Below, piece after piece: positions 46,664-55,532 of a DNA stretch of 64,000 nucleotides. Source of the stretch: Bog-756 sp963718405 (lineage in GTDB: Bacteria > Actinomycetota > Acidimicrobiia > Acidimicrobiales > RAAP-2); contig CAVQYZ010000003.1 in the NCBI GenBank assembly GCA_963718405.1, positions 62,001 through 126,000 of the forward strand, given 5' to 3'. A program made the translations under genes and the position numbers. The stretch's first letter is position 1. Every line of letters begins with the position of its first letter. Below the pieces are notes generated by a model that had not been told where the DNA came from, made no database searches, and saw nothing but the letters and a program-made list of their open reading frames with translations.

Positions 46664-47468
46664 CTGGTGTTGGGCGCGGGCCTGGTGGTTCGCTTCGCCC
46701 ACTGGTTCGGGGCAAGACGCCGCCGCTGGATCGACGGGCAGATCCGCGTCCAGATCGAAATGGGGGCCCTGGCCTCCGAGAGGCTCAAGCGGTCGCGTGC
46801 CGTCAGCGAGGCCGTCGAGTGGGTGGTGGTGGCCCTGGTCTCCTTCATCGCCGGCATCCTGGCTCTGGACCGGCTGGGCATACCTCTGACCACCCTGGTG
46901 GCCCCGGCCACTGTCATCGGCATCGGCCTGGGGTTCGGCGCCCAACAGATGGTGGCCGACCTGCTGGCCGGGTTCTTCCTCTTAACCGAGCACCAGTTCT
47001 CCTTCGGTGACCTGATCCGGCTCTCGGTGCCGGGCCAGGCCACCAGCGTCACCGGCACCGTCGAGGAGCTGACCCTGCGGATCACCAAGCTGCGGACCGC
47101 CCAGGGCGAGTTGGTGGTGGTGCCCAACAGCGCCATGCGCCAGGTCACCAACCTCTCCAAGGACTGGTCCAAAGCGGTGATCGACATCCCGGTGGCGGTC
47201 ACCGAGGACCTCGAGAAGGTGACGTCGATCCTGAAGGACGTGGTCACCCAGATGGCCTCCGCCCCCCGGTGGAAGGATCTTCTGCTCGGTCCTCCGGTGG
47301 TGGCCGGGGTGGAGACCATCAATGTGGGTTACGTGCAGCTGCGTCTGATCGCCAGAACCCTCCCGGGACGCCAGTTCGAAGTGGGGCGTGAGATCCGGTT
47401 GCGGGCGGCCAACGCTCTGCCGCGCCGCCGACATCTTCTCCCCATCCATCGAAACGACTGCCACGTGA
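46664..47468 (+). CDS. MscS-family mechanosensitive channel, frameshifted at 3' end
   Basis: About 265 aa. The pore-lining helix and following beta domain read GIGLGFGAQQMVADLLAGFF, LLTEHQFSFGDLIRL, VEELTLRITKLRTAQGELVV and VPNSAMRQVTNLSKDWSKAV, the classic MscS core. Only two helices precede the pore helix. At about 47420 the frame must shift (one extra C in CTGCCGCGCC) to give ANALRAADIFSPSIETTAT and the TGA at 47466-47468. Without this it fuses to the next gene. No ATG exists; GTG at 46664 or TTG at 46667 are the nearest starts, while homology could begin as early as 46619. Confidence 0.8.
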
Positions 47469-48070
47469 GCGGCCCCGGCGACGACACCGGAGGAGACCAG
47501 TCCGGCGCTGGTTCCGACGATGCCACCCAGCGTTTGCCGAGCCAACCCGGGACCGCTGGCGACGCCACCCAGCGTCTGCCCGCTCAGCCGATTCAGCCCG
47601 GCGACGCTTCCTCGCCGATCGACCCCGATGCGGATCTGAAGCACAGCAAATTGGTGGGGTACATGTCCGTCCCCGTTCACCGGCTGCTCCCGATCCGTCG
47701 GTCGACTCTGCTGATGATCGTGGCCTTCATCGGGTTCGGGATTTTGCTGCACGCCTACCCGCCACAAAATGCCACTGTCACCAACGCGGGCACCTTCATC
47801 AAGGGTTCGGACGGCCAGGAGTACTTCGTGCCCTCGGCAACCAAAGTCAGCACCCCCACCACCACGACCACCACGTCAACCACCACGCCAGACAGGGTGC
47901 CTCCGACCACAACCGCCACCACCTTGCCGCATTCTTCGACCACGACCACGTATCCGCACTCGCAGACCACGACCACGGTCGCGCCGACCACCACCACTAC
48001 TACGGCTGGATCGTCAGGCACCACCACGACCACGGCGCTGCACGGGACGAGTTCGACCACCGTCCCCTGA
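47465..48070 (+). CDS. Single-pass membrane protein with Thr-rich extracellular tail
   Basis: 201 aa from the GTG at 47465, which overlaps the reconstructed MscS stop (GTGA). The N-terminal 75 residues are polar with a duplicated DATQRLPSQPG/DATQRLPAQPI motif; one helix follows (STLLMIVAFIGFGILLHAY); the outer part has GTFIKGSDGQEYFVPSATKV and then about 70 residues dominated by Thr with Pro and His. Thr/Pro-rich tails like this may be glycosylated or span the wall. No known family. Translational coupling suggests a role next to the channel. Confidence 0.55.
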   Translation: MSGPGDDTGGDQSGAGSDDATQRLPSQPGTAGDATQRLPAQPIQPGDASSPIDPDADLKHSKLVGYMSVPVHRLLPIRRSTLLMIVAFIGFGILLHAYPPQNATVTNAGTFIKGSDGQEYFVPSATKVSTPTTTTTTSTTTPDRVPPTTTATTLPHSSTTTTYPHSQTTTTVAPTTTTTTAGSSGTTTTTALHGTSSTTVP

Positions 48071-48090
48071 GCCCCAGTGCGGTCGTTAGC

Positions 48091-48411
48091 TCAGGGGGAG
48101 CCTGGTGCTGCCGTGGTGGTGCTCGCGCTTCCTGACGTCGCTGCGGGGGTCCCGGTGATGCCCGAGGTGCCAATGGTGCTCGAGGTGACCGCGCTATTTG
48201 GTGAAGCTCCGGACGAAGGCGGCAAGGTGGTCGACGCCGGGAGGCCGGCGGTTTTCGACGGCCCCAACAGGTGAGTGAAGGCCTGGGTCTCGTGGTCGTA
48301 ACTGGGTTTGGCTTTGTGCAGGGTCACCACGTCGGCCGCCACCAGGCCGGCGACGACGATCACCGCCAGAGCCACGGCGATCAGAGGTCGGATGCGGCTG
48401 GACACGTTCAC
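48091..48411 (-). CDS. Small single-pass membrane protein with Ser/Thr/Pro-rich tail
   Basis: 106 aa from GTG at 48411. One N-terminal helix (RIRPLIAVALAVIVVAGLVA), then DVVTLHKAKPSYDHETQAFT and a Ser/Thr/Gly/Pro tail. It starts 7 bases after the LLM-oxidoreductase stop, so it is likely translated from the same mRNA. Its composition mirrors the convergent Thr-rich membrane protein ending 20 bases away. The longer upstream frame is out-of-frame reading of the LLM gene. Confidence 0.5.
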   Translation of the reverse strand: MNVSSRIRPLIAVALAVIVVAGLVAADVVTLHKAKPSYDHETQAFTHLLGPSKTAGLPASTTLPPSSGASPNSAVTSSTIGTSGITGTPAATSGSASTTTAAPGSP

Positions 48412-48418
48412 GTCCCGA

Positions 48419-49406
48419 TCAGCGGGGCGGCCCGACCAGAGGTGTGACGTCGCGACCGAAGGTGCTGATCTGTTCGCACAACTCTTCAACGGATCGTGAC
48501 GGGAATCGCACCTGGACCTGACCCACCCCGGCGTCGGCGAACGTCTGGATGTACTCCGCCAGCCGTTCCGGCGAACCGGCCACCGTGCCCTGTGGTAGTT
48601 CGAACCCGGCGGGAGGATCGCCGACATACATGGCGCTGGCAATGCCTCCGATGTCGAGTGGCGCTCCATCCCGGTACTCCTCGCGCAACCGGCGCAGCGT
48701 GCCCAGGAGCTCCACATCGGGACCGAGCGATTGTGGCAGCCAGCCGTCGCCGAACTTGGCGGCGCGGCGTAGGGCGGCCGGCGACGACCCACCGACCCAG
48801 ATGGGTGGGCGAGGCGACTGCACCGGGCGGGGCTTGAGTCCGACATCGGTGGCCGGCCATCGGGGCCCGCTCAGGTGCGGGTACTCCTCCGCCAGCCCTT
48901 CGGCCAGGTCGGCGATGGCCTCGTCGGTGGCGGGTCCGCGCTCGATCGAAGGCCGGACCCATCAGGTCGAACTCCTCCGACACGTGTCCGGCTCCGACCC
49001 CGCAGATGACCCGACCACCGGACAGTACGTCCAGGGTGGCGAACTCCTTGGCCGCCCGCAGCGGGTGGCGAAGTGCGATCACGTAGACGTGGGAGAGGAG
49101 GCGGATCTCCGAGGTGATCCCGGCCAGCCAGCCGAGGGTGGCGATGGTGTCGTACCAGGTGGTCGACATGGCGCCCGCCAGCCGGCTGGGAATGAGCGTG
49201 TGATCGCAGACACCCACATAGAAGAAGCCTGCCGCTTCGCAGGCCAGTGCCACCTGGGCCAGCTCCTCGGGCCCGGCGGTGGACTCCCACGACTGCGCGT
49301 AGAGGGTCGACTGGGACTGGACCGGTAGCTGCATCCCGAAGACGGTGCGTCCTGAGGGCAGGACAGTCACGACATCTTTGGGCGGGGCGACGGAAGGGTT
49401 GGGCAC
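48419..49406 (-). CDS. LLM-class (luciferase-like, probably F420-dependent) oxidoreductase, frameshifted
   Basis: About 329 aa. Frame 1: EAAGFFYVGVCDHTLIPSRL, IRLLSHVYVIALRHPLRAAK, VLSGGRVICGVGAGHVSEEF. Frame 2 (from about 48945): PPIWVGGSSPAALRRAAKFG, DGWLPQSLGPDVELLGTLRR and the end VGQVQVRFPSRSVEELC. These are luciferase-like monooxygenase-fold signatures; in Actinobacteria most such proteins use F420, but flavin use cannot be excluded. ATG at 49406. It follows the acyl-CoA dehydrogenase pair on the same strand and may be the last metabolic gene of that operon. Confidence 0.82.
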
Positions 49407-49471
49407 GGGATCAGGTTACGTGGCGCCGTGCCGGCCCGGCGGCCACAGGGTCGGCGACTGCGCCAGCACCG

Positions 49472-49523
49472 GCGAATGCGACAACGTCAGCGAATGCGAC
49501 AACGTCAGCGAATGCGACCACGG
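49472..49523. repeat. 18-bp tandem repeat, 2.9 copies
   Basis: GCGAATGCGACAACGTCA twice perfectly plus a partial third copy, in the gap between the acyl-CoA dehydrogenase stop (49539) and the LLM gene start. Confidence 0.8.
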
Positions 49524-49538
49524 AGAGGGCGGCGAAGA

Positions 49539-50558
49539 TCACGACGGCGACTCGAGGGACGCCGCCAACGAGGCCCCCAGCGACTCGGCCAGCTCATCGG
49601 CGGTACCGAACTGGGTAGCCAGCACCCGGGCCCGCTTGTAGGCCAGGTGGGCCGGGACCTCCCAGGTGAACCCCATGCCGCCGTGCACCTGGATGCACGA
49701 GCGCCCGTTGGTGATGGCCGCCTCATCAGCCAGGAGCTTGGCTCCGGCGGCCGCCACCTCGCTGTCGCCCACGTCCGGCTGGTCGACGGTCACCGCGGCA
49801 GCCTGCACCGAGCACCGGGCCACCTCGGTGCGTACCGCCATGTCCGCGGAGAGATGCTTCACGGCCTGAAAGCCGCCGATGATCCGGCCGAACTGCCTCC
49901 GTTGCTTGGCGTACTCCACGGCCAGCTCCGTGGTCCAGGCCGCCGCGCCGATCTGCAGGGCGGCGGTCAGGACGGCCCCGTCCCGTCGCCACCAGGCCGC
50001 GATCTCCGGCCCGGCGACCGGGGTTCCCTCCGGCAGTGACGCCGCCGACCACACCGGGGTCAACGGGTCCATCGGACGCTGGAGGCGGGTGGCCACCACC
50101 GATCGGGGATCGACGGCGCTGACGCCCTCCTCCGAGAGGACCAACAACACGTCCAGGTCGTCCAGGTACTCGATGACCACGGGAACCCCACGGCCTCCAT
50201 CGACACCCCCGGTGAGCCGACGCTCCTCCACCAGACCCACGACCGCCGAGCCGTCGTCGGCCCCGTCGATCAGACCCGAGGCCAGGTGGGAAGCGACCAA
50301 CGGCCCCGGCACCAGGGACCGGCCCAGCTCCTCGAAGACCAGGGCCGCCTCGGACAGTCCCAGTCCGACGCCTCCTGCCTCCTCGGCCAGGCACAGGTTG
50401 AACACCCCGGCCTCACCCAACTGCCGCCACCCTTTGCGATCGATGACCCGATCGGCGCCTTCCAAGGACCGCAGTTGTTCCAGCGGGAACTGGCCCTCCA
50501 ACAGACGCCGCACGCCCTCCGCCAGGTCGACCTGGAACTCGGTCAGTTCGAAGTCCAC
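49539..50558 (-). CDS. Acyl-CoA dehydrogenase, small-subunit type
   Basis: 339 aa, shorter than a full homotetrameric enzyme. GGVGLGLSEAALVFEELGRS and RRQFGRIIGGFQAVKHLSAD are family segments; the C-terminal motif CIQVHGGMGFTWEVPAHLAY is typical of the beta partner in FadE-type heteromeric dehydrogenases. It lies 67 bases after the large-subunit-like gene and is expected to form a heteromer with it. The acyl-CoA substrate is unknown; heteromeric enzymes in Actinobacteria often act on steroid or cyclic side chains. The acyl-CoA entrance is not predictable. Confidence 0.88.
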   Translation of the reverse strand: MDFELTEFQVDLAEGVRRLLEGQFPLEQLRSLEGADRVIDRKGWRQLGEAGVFNLCLAEEAGGVGLGLSEAALVFEELGRSLVPGPLVASHLASGLIDGADDGSAVVGLVEERRLTGGVDGGRGVPVVIEYLDDLDVLLVLSEEGVSAVDPRSVVATRLQRPMDPLTPVWSAASLPEGTPVAGPEIAAWWRRDGAVLTAALQIGAAAWTTELAVEYAKQRRQFGRIIGGFQAVKHLSADMAVRTEVARCSVQAAAVTVDQPDVGDSEVAAAGAKLLADEAAITNGRSCIQVHGGMGFTWEVPAHLAYKRARVLATQFGTADELAESLGASLAASLESPS

Positions 50559-50625
50559 GCCGCAGCACCATCCTTCCTTATGGGAGCGCGGCCGAAGGAA
50601 CTCATGCGCCTGTCACGGAAGGGTC

Positions 50626-51855
50626 TCACGAGCGAGCCGCCGAAGGAGCGGCAGCCGTCGGGGCGGGCGGCTCCTTGGGTAGGCCGAGCACCCGTTCGCC
50701 CACGATGTTGCGCTGGATCTGCGACGTGCCGGCGGCGATGGTCAGGGAGATCCCCCGCAGCCAGTCCTCCACCATGGTTTCGGAAGGAAGAGGACCCCGC
50801 CCGTCGACACCTTCGGCATCGTCGGCGGCCAGTCCGGCCCGCCCCAGAAGGGACAGCGAGAACTCACCGAGCTTGTTTCGAGCCTCGGAGTAGGCCAGCT
50901 TGAACAAGGTGCCGCCGATCCCGGGGATACCGGTTCGCGCCGCCTGGGACACGTTGCGCTTGGTCAGCGCCCACAGGGCGTCGAGTTCGGCTCGGAGGTG
51001 GCCGGCCTGGCGCCGGACACCCGGGTCCGACCAGGCCCCGGTCCGGATGGCCAGGGCCACGCTGTCGGACAACAACTCCATGGCTTCGAGGAGGTCACCG
51101 ACGAAGGCAGTACCCCGTTCGAAGCTGAGCGTGACCATGGTCACTCTCCATCCGTCGTTCTCGTCGCCCACCCGCAGGTCGACCGGCACGCGCACCTCAT
51201 CGAGGAAGAGCTCGGCGAACTCGGTGGAGCCGGCGATGGTGGTCAACGGCCGTATCTCGATCCCGGGGGTGTCCATGGGGAGGATCAGCCAGGTGATGCC
51301 CCGGTGGCGGCTGTCGTCGGCCCCGGTGCGGACCAGCAACTCGCAGTAGTCGGCCACCTCGGCATGGGAGGTCCAGATCTTCGAGCCGGTGACCACGTAG
51401 TGGTCGCCGTCGCGGACGGCCCGGGTGCGCAGTGAGGCCAGATCGCTCCCGGCGTCGGGTTCGGAGAATCCCTGACACCACACGTGGTCGCCCCGCAGGA
51501 TGGGGGGAAGGAACCGCTGGCGCTGTTCGGGAGTCCCTTCAGCGATGACGGTGGGCCCGGCGTGGAGCAGGCCCACGAAGTTCACTCCCACATAGGGGGC
51601 GTGGGCCCGTTCGAGCTCTTCTTTGAAGATGAGCTGCTCGACCGGCGAGGAGCCCCGGCCACCACCCTCGACCGGCCAGTCGACGCCGGCATAGCCGGCA
51701 TCGAACAGCAGCTTCTGCCAACCGGTGTCATAGGCGCGCCGTCCCGGCCAGTCGGTGGGGGCGGGGCGGGGTGGCAGGGTGGGCAGGACATCTGCCAACC
51801 ACTGACGCAGTTCACCCCGGAACGCCACTTCGGCGTCGCTGTAACGCAGGTCCAT
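50626..51855 (-). CDS. Acyl-CoA dehydrogenase, large-subunit type
   Basis: 409 aa. DHVWCQGFSEPDAGSDLASL is the FAD-contact motif (WCQGFSEP), IKxW-like GSKIWTSHAEVADYCELLVR follows, and the end is IAAGTSQIQRNIVGERVLGL. The position usually Glu in YEGT reads Ala, as in subunits of heteromeric FadE enzymes where the base is elsewhere. ATG at 51855. Thirty-one bases downstream of the amidohydrolase stop, forming amidohydrolase - large subunit - small subunit - LLM oxidoreductase on one strand behind an operator. Confidence 0.9.
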   Translation of the reverse strand: MDLRYSDAEVAFRGELRQWLADVLPTLPPRPAPTDWPGRRAYDTGWQKLLFDAGYAGVDWPVEGGGRGSSPVEQLIFKEELERAHAPYVGVNFVGLLHAGPTVIAEGTPEQRQRFLPPILRGDHVWCQGFSEPDAGSDLASLRTRAVRDGDHYVVTGSKIWTSHAEVADYCELLVRTGADDSRHRGITWLILPMDTPGIEIRPLTTIAGSTEFAELFLDEVRVPVDLRVGDENDGWRVTMVTLSFERGTAFVGDLLEAMELLSDSVALAIRTGAWSDPGVRRQAGHLRAELDALWALTKRNVSQAARTGIPGIGGTLFKLAYSEARNKLGEFSLSLLGRAGLAADDAEGVDGRGPLPSETMVEDWLRGISLTIAAGTSQIQRNIVGERVLGLPKEPPAPTAAAPSAARS

Positions 51856-51886
51856 GGGAGGAGGCCGGAGGCCTAGGCCCGAGAGA

Positions 51887-53086
51887 TCACTTGAAGTCGA
51901 GGTCGTAAAGCTTGATGGCGTTGCCCCGAACGATCTTGTAGATCTGCTCGTCGGTGAGGTCCTTCATCTGCTTTTCGGCGATCTGGCGGGTCTCGGGCCA
52001 GGTGGAGTCGGAGTGGGGGTAGTCGGACTCGTAGGTGATGTTGTCCACCCCGATGGACTCGATGTTCTTGAGCCCGAAGGCGTCGCTGAAGAAACAGCCG
52101 TAGATCTGACGGAAGAAGTACGTGGAAGGAGGCTCGGGGACGATGTCGGCCACGCCGCCCCAGCCCCGGTTCTCCTCCCACACGGTGTCGGCCCGCTCCA
52201 GGATGTAGGGGATCCACCCGATCTGGCCCTCGGCATAGGCCAGCTTGAGCTCGGGGAAGCGCACCAGCACCCCCGAGAACATGAAGTCGACCATGGAGTA
52301 GGTGGCATTCGAGTGGGTCAGCGTCGAGCCCACCGCCGGCGGGGCGTCAGCCGACGTCGACGGCATCTTGGACGACGAGCCGATGTGCATGTTGATGACG
52401 GTCTTGGTCTCTTCGCAGGCCCGGAAGAACGGATCCCAGTAGTGATCGGGATCGTGCACCGAGGGCAGGCCGAGGAAGGGGGGAATCTCGCTGAAGCACA
52501 CGGCCCGGACACCGCGGTCGGCGTTGCGGCGCACCTCGGCGGCGGCCAGTTCGACGTCCCACAGGGGGATCAGGCAGAGGGGGATCAGCCGGCCCTGGGC
52601 CTCGGGCCCGCACCACTCCTCCACCATCCAGTCGTTGTAGGCCTTCACGCACAAGAGAGCGAGCTCCTTGTCCTGGGCCTCGGTGAAGGTCTGGCCACAG
52701 AAGCGCGGGAAGGTGGGAAAGCAGAGGGAGGCCTCCAGGTGGTTCACATCCATGTCCTCGAGCCGTGTCTTGACCTCGTAGGAGCCGGGCCGCATGTCCT
52801 GGTAGGTCACACCGCGCATGGTGACCTCGTCCCGAGGAACCCCGACGGCAGAGTCCACCCGGAGCAGAGGGCGCTTCAGGTCTTCGTAGTACCACCAGTC
52901 AGTGGGGAAGCCCTCGGAGCCGGGGACCACGGTCAACTTGCCGCCGATGAAGGTGATCTCGCCCATGGGGGCGCGCACGATCCGCGGGCCGATGTCGGCG
53001 TACTTTTTCGGGAGACGGTCCATCCACACATTGGGTGGTTCGACCACGTGGTCGTCGACGGAGATGATCCAGGGCATGTCGGCCAT
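51887..53086 (-). CDS. Amidohydrolase family 2 (PF04909) protein
   Basis: 399 aa TIM-barrel. WIISVDDHVVEPPNVWMDRL starts the fold (HxH degenerate to DDHVVEPP), then LCFPTFPRFCGQTF, VINMHIGSSSKMPS (metal His), KLAYAEGQIGWIPYILERAD and NITYESDYPHSDSTWPETRQ (metal Asp). This group includes decarboxylases and ring- or lactone-hydrolysing enzymes and is frequent next to acyl-CoA dehydrogenases in Actinobacteria. ATG at 53086, with a perfect palindrome 22 bases upstream. First gene of the operon running to 48.1 kb. Confidence 0.9.
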   Translation of the reverse strand: MADMPWIISVDDHVVEPPNVWMDRLPKKYADIGPRIVRAPMGEITFIGGKLTVVPGSEGFPTDWWYYEDLKRPLLRVDSAVGVPRDEVTMRGVTYQDMRPGSYEVKTRLEDMDVNHLEASLCFPTFPRFCGQTFTEAQDKELALLCVKAYNDWMVEEWCGPEAQGRLIPLCLIPLWDVELAAAEVRRNADRGVRAVCFSEIPPFLGLPSVHDPDHYWDPFFRACEETKTVINMHIGSSSKMPSTSADAPPAVGSTLTHSNATYSMVDFMFSGVLVRFPELKLAYAEGQIGWIPYILERADTVWEENRGWGGVADIVPEPPSTYFFRQIYGCFFSDAFGLKNIESIGVDNITYESDYPHSDSTWPETRQIAEKQMKDLTDEQIYKIVRGNAIKLYDLDFK

Positions 53087-53107
53087 GAGCCGAGTGTACC
53101 GCCTCGT

Positions 53108-53122
53108 CTGACGGTCCGTCAG
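53108..53122. promoter_or_regulatory. TetR-type palindromic operator, copy 4
   Basis: CTGACGGTCCGTCAG; perfect 7-bp arms around one centre base, the best copy in the window. It lies 22 bases upstream of the amidohydrolase ATG, the same distance as copy 3 from its gene. Confidence 0.75.
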
Positions 53123-53198
53123 TTGCCATCGTGGGTATTCGGTCGGGCGATCCGGCAGGCGAACCGAAGATCGGGCCGATCGCCCGCCCGGCAGGCGT

Positions 53199-54437
53199 TC
53201 ACTCCCGCTGGGGCGGTTCCCGCTGGTCCCGCTGGTTGCGCATCCGGTTGTGCCGGCCACAGAGCAACCGGCCGTTCTCCTGGGTGGTCTCTCCACCCTG
53301 GCTCCAGGGCTGGATGTGGTCGATCTGGCACCGGGAGGCCGGGACGTCACAGGTCGGGTGGGCACAGGTCCGGTCCCGCACCTCGATGGCCCGCCGGGTG
53401 GCCCCGGTGAACAGTCTGGCCGTGGGGGCGATCTCTTTTCTGCCCTGGGGGGTGAAGACGGCCTTTCTCAGGGCCTCGGGGGTCAGGGAGGCCAGCTTGG
53501 CGGGTGCCCCCATCTCCACATGGCCTCCGAGCTTGAAGGTGGCCCGCTCCAGGTCGGCCTGCATCAACCAGGGCAGGAGGTGGCCGGCCGGGAGTACCGT
53601 GCCGTCCTCCAGCTGGGAGATGCGCCCGTGGAGGGACTCGTAGTCCACCAGCACGGTGAACAACGGGGCCGGACGCCGGCCGTCGTTGGTGGCCTTGGAG
53701 CGGGTGGCCATCTCCACCAGGGCGTCGGCCCGGCGTTGGCCCGGGGAGCGGGTGAGCTCGGAGACGAGGGGCTCCCTGCCCAGGCGTTCTGTGGCCTCGG
53801 CCCACTCGGCCTCGAAGAGCAGCTGCTCGAGCCGGTTGATCTCGCCTCCCACGATGGCCCCCGACACCGGGTCCAGGGTCATCTGTCCCAACCACATGCC
53901 CTCGAAGCTCGGGACCAGGTACACCTCTCGTTGGGCGCAGTGCCGCTCGGCCTGGTCTTCGGCTCCCTCCCGGTCGGCCCGGTTCCTCCAGTAGCTCATG
54001 TACTGGACGAACTGGTGATGGGAGAGCTTGATCCCCTGTTCCACCAGCTCGTGCTCCTGGTCGAGAAGGGCCTCATGGGTGCGGTCCTGATCGGCGGCGA
54101 TGAGCACGTCCACCTGGTCCCCACTCAACCGCCCCGAAGCAAAGGCCTCGGCGGTTCGAGGCAGACGACGGAGGTGGCGTCCCCGCTTGACCTGGGAGGC
54201 GGCCTGTTTGCCCGACAGCCCGCACTCGGACTTGAGCCAGGCCCTGGTGTTGACCGCCCCCGAGGCCTCGAAGGTGCCGGCGGCGTCGAAACAGGCCACC
54301 GAGGAGGTGACCAGGCAGTCCAACTGGGCCAACTGGCGCTCGAGGACCGCCAGGGACTCGGCGTCGGCGAAGGCCGCAGGACCGAGTGCTTTGGCCTCAT
54401 CGAGCACCGCTTGGAGGTCGTCTAGAACCATGACCAA
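53199..54437 (-). CDS. DUF222/HNH endonuclease-domain protein (13E12-type)
   Basis: 412 aa. The DUF222 part spans about residues 20-330 (LAQLDCLVTSSVACFDAAGT, RAWLKSECGLSGKQAASQVK). The C-terminal HNH domain reads CAHPTCDVPASRCQIDHIQP and then GGETTQENGRLLCGRHNRMR, with the CxxxC/HxH-type zinc and metal residues. These proteins are common and multicopy in Actinobacteria and often behave as mobile or selfish elements; the role is not established. No terminal repeats were seen. ATG at 54437 or an internal Met two codons on. Confidence 0.88.
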   Translation of the reverse strand: MVMVLDDLQAVLDEAKALGPAAFADAESLAVLERQLAQLDCLVTSSVACFDAAGTFEASGAVNTRAWLKSECGLSGKQAASQVKRGRHLRRLPRTAEAFASGRLSGDQVDVLIAADQDRTHEALLDQEHELVEQGIKLSHHQFVQYMSYWRNRADREGAEDQAERHCAQREVYLVPSFEGMWLGQMTLDPVSGAIVGGEINRLEQLLFEAEWAEATERLGREPLVSELTRSPGQRRADALVEMATRSKATNDGRRPAPLFTVLVDYESLHGRISQLEDGTVLPAGHLLPWLMQADLERATFKLGGHVEMGAPAKLASLTPEALRKAVFTPQGRKEIAPTARLFTGATRRAIEVRDRTCAHPTCDVPASRCQIDHIQPWSQGGETTQENGRLLCGRHNRMRNQRDQREPPQRE

Positions 54438-54519
54438 GTATCCCAGGGGGGTGTAACAGTGGTCCGGGGCAGGCCGGGCGGGGGCCGGGGTTCCAGCGGA
54501 GCAGACCGGTCAACCGCCG

Positions 54520-54583
54520 GGCTGCAGAATCAAGGGGCTGCAGAATCAAGGGGCTGCAGAATCAAGGGCTGCAGAATCAAAGG
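54520..54583. repeat. 16-bp tandem repeat, four copies
   Basis: GGCTGCAGAATCAAGG repeated four times (the fourth is GCTGCAGAATCAAAGG), in the 163-base gap between the DUF222/HNH gene and the SDR gene. Low GC for this genome. Confidence 0.85.
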
Positions 54584-54600
54584 AGACAGGTGCAGGCCGA

Positions 54601-55410
54601 TCAGATCATGGCCACGCCGCCGTTGGGCCGGATGACCTGACCGGTCATGAACCGGGAGGCGTCCGAGGCCAGGTAGAGCACGGCGGCGGCGATGTCCTCG
54701 GGCTCGCCCACCGAGCGGAGGGGGGCGCCCTTGCTCATGGCGGCGACCACGGCGTCCTGCATGGTCTCGTCGGGGCTCCCGTCGGGGAGGGAGAAGTAGC
54801 CGGTGGTCATGCCCGTCACCACAAAGCCGGGAGCCACGGCATTGACCCGCACGTGCTTCTTGCCCACTTCGACGGCCAGGGTCTTGGTCATCTGCACCAC
54901 GCCCGCCTTGCAGATGGCGTAGCTCACGATGTTGGGGCTCGGGGTGTCGACGGCGGCCGACGAGCAGTTGACGATGCTTCCGCCTTCGGGCTGGTTCACC
55001 ATGATCCGGCCGGCGGCCTGGCACCCGAAGAAGACCCCTTTGAGATTGACGGCCATGATCCGGTCGAGATCCTCCTCGGGCTCGTCGAGGAACGGCCCGC
55101 CCAGCATGATCCCGGCGATGTTGCACCACACGTGGATACCGCCGTGCTCGGCGGCGACCCGGTTGGCCAGGGCGTCCACTTGTAGGCGCTTGGAGACGTC
55201 GAGAGGGGTGCTCTCGGCGCGGCCGCCAGTGGCGGTGATCTCGTCGGCCGTAGCTCGGGCCGTGTCCTCATGGATGTCGGCGCACACCACCATGGCCCCG
55301 GCCCCGGCCAGAGCCAGCGCACTGGCCTTGGCAATCCCGCTCCCGGCCCCGGTGACCACCGCCACCTTCCCGTCGACACGGAACGAATCAATCAGCGTGG
55401 TGGCGTCCAT
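54601..55410 (-). CDS. Short-chain dehydrogenase/reductase
   Basis: 269 aa classical SDR. Cofactor motif VAVVTGAGSGIAKASALAL (TGxxxGxG), MVVCADIHEDTARATAD (acidic residue favouring NAD), CNIAGIMLGG (NNAG variant with Cys-Asn), IVNCSSAAVDTPSPNIVSYA with Ser, and the YxxxK motif YAICKAGVVQMTKTL. PGFVVTGMT and the end MTGQVIRPNGGVAMI are typical. Oxidises or reduces a hydroxy/keto group, plausibly a beta-hydroxyacyl or steroid alcohol given the neighbours. No operator of the regulon type upstream. Confidence 0.92.
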   Translation of the reverse strand: MDATTLIDSFRVDGKVAVVTGAGSGIAKASALALAGAGAMVVCADIHEDTARATADEITATGGRAESTPLDVSKRLQVDALANRVAAEHGGIHVWCNIAGIMLGGPFLDEPEEDLDRIMAVNLKGVFFGCQAAGRIMVNQPEGGSIVNCSSAAVDTPSPNIVSYAICKAGVVQMTKTLAVEVGKKHVRVNAVAPGFVVTGMTTGYFSLPDGSPDETMQDAVVAAMSKGAPLRSVGEPEDIAAAVLYLASDASRFMTGQVIRPNGGVAMI

Positions 55411-55493
55411 GGCGGAAGAGTAGGCCAGCCGAACGGTGGTGCGGCTCAGGGCAGCCGGTCAGACCTGCCGCTCGGGGCGCCGACCATGGCGTC

Positions 55494-55530
55494 GAGGATG
55501 CGGGGTGAGGATGCGGGGTGAGGATGCCGG
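55494..55530. repeat. 13-bp tandem repeat, 2.8 copies
   Basis: GAGGATGCGGGGT twice plus a partial third copy, just before the 3' end of the SGNH-like gene. Confidence 0.75.
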
Positions 55531-55532
55531 CG

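Noticed and set aside
46667..48070. A single 467-residue MscS channel with a Thr-rich membrane-anchored tail
   Set aside because: Removing one C near 47420 restores a normal MscS C-terminus (AADIFSPSIETTAT) ending in a TGA that overlaps a GTG start. Two genes joined by a frameshift explain the sequence better than a fusion.
53199..54437. Insertion element or homing element at the DUF222/HNH gene
   Set aside because: No inverted terminal repeats or target-site duplication could be seen; the tandem repeat at 54520 is on one side only.
49472..54583. CRISPR arrays, suggested by short direct repeats
   Set aside because: The repeats are contiguous 16-18-bp units with no unique spacers and no cas genes.
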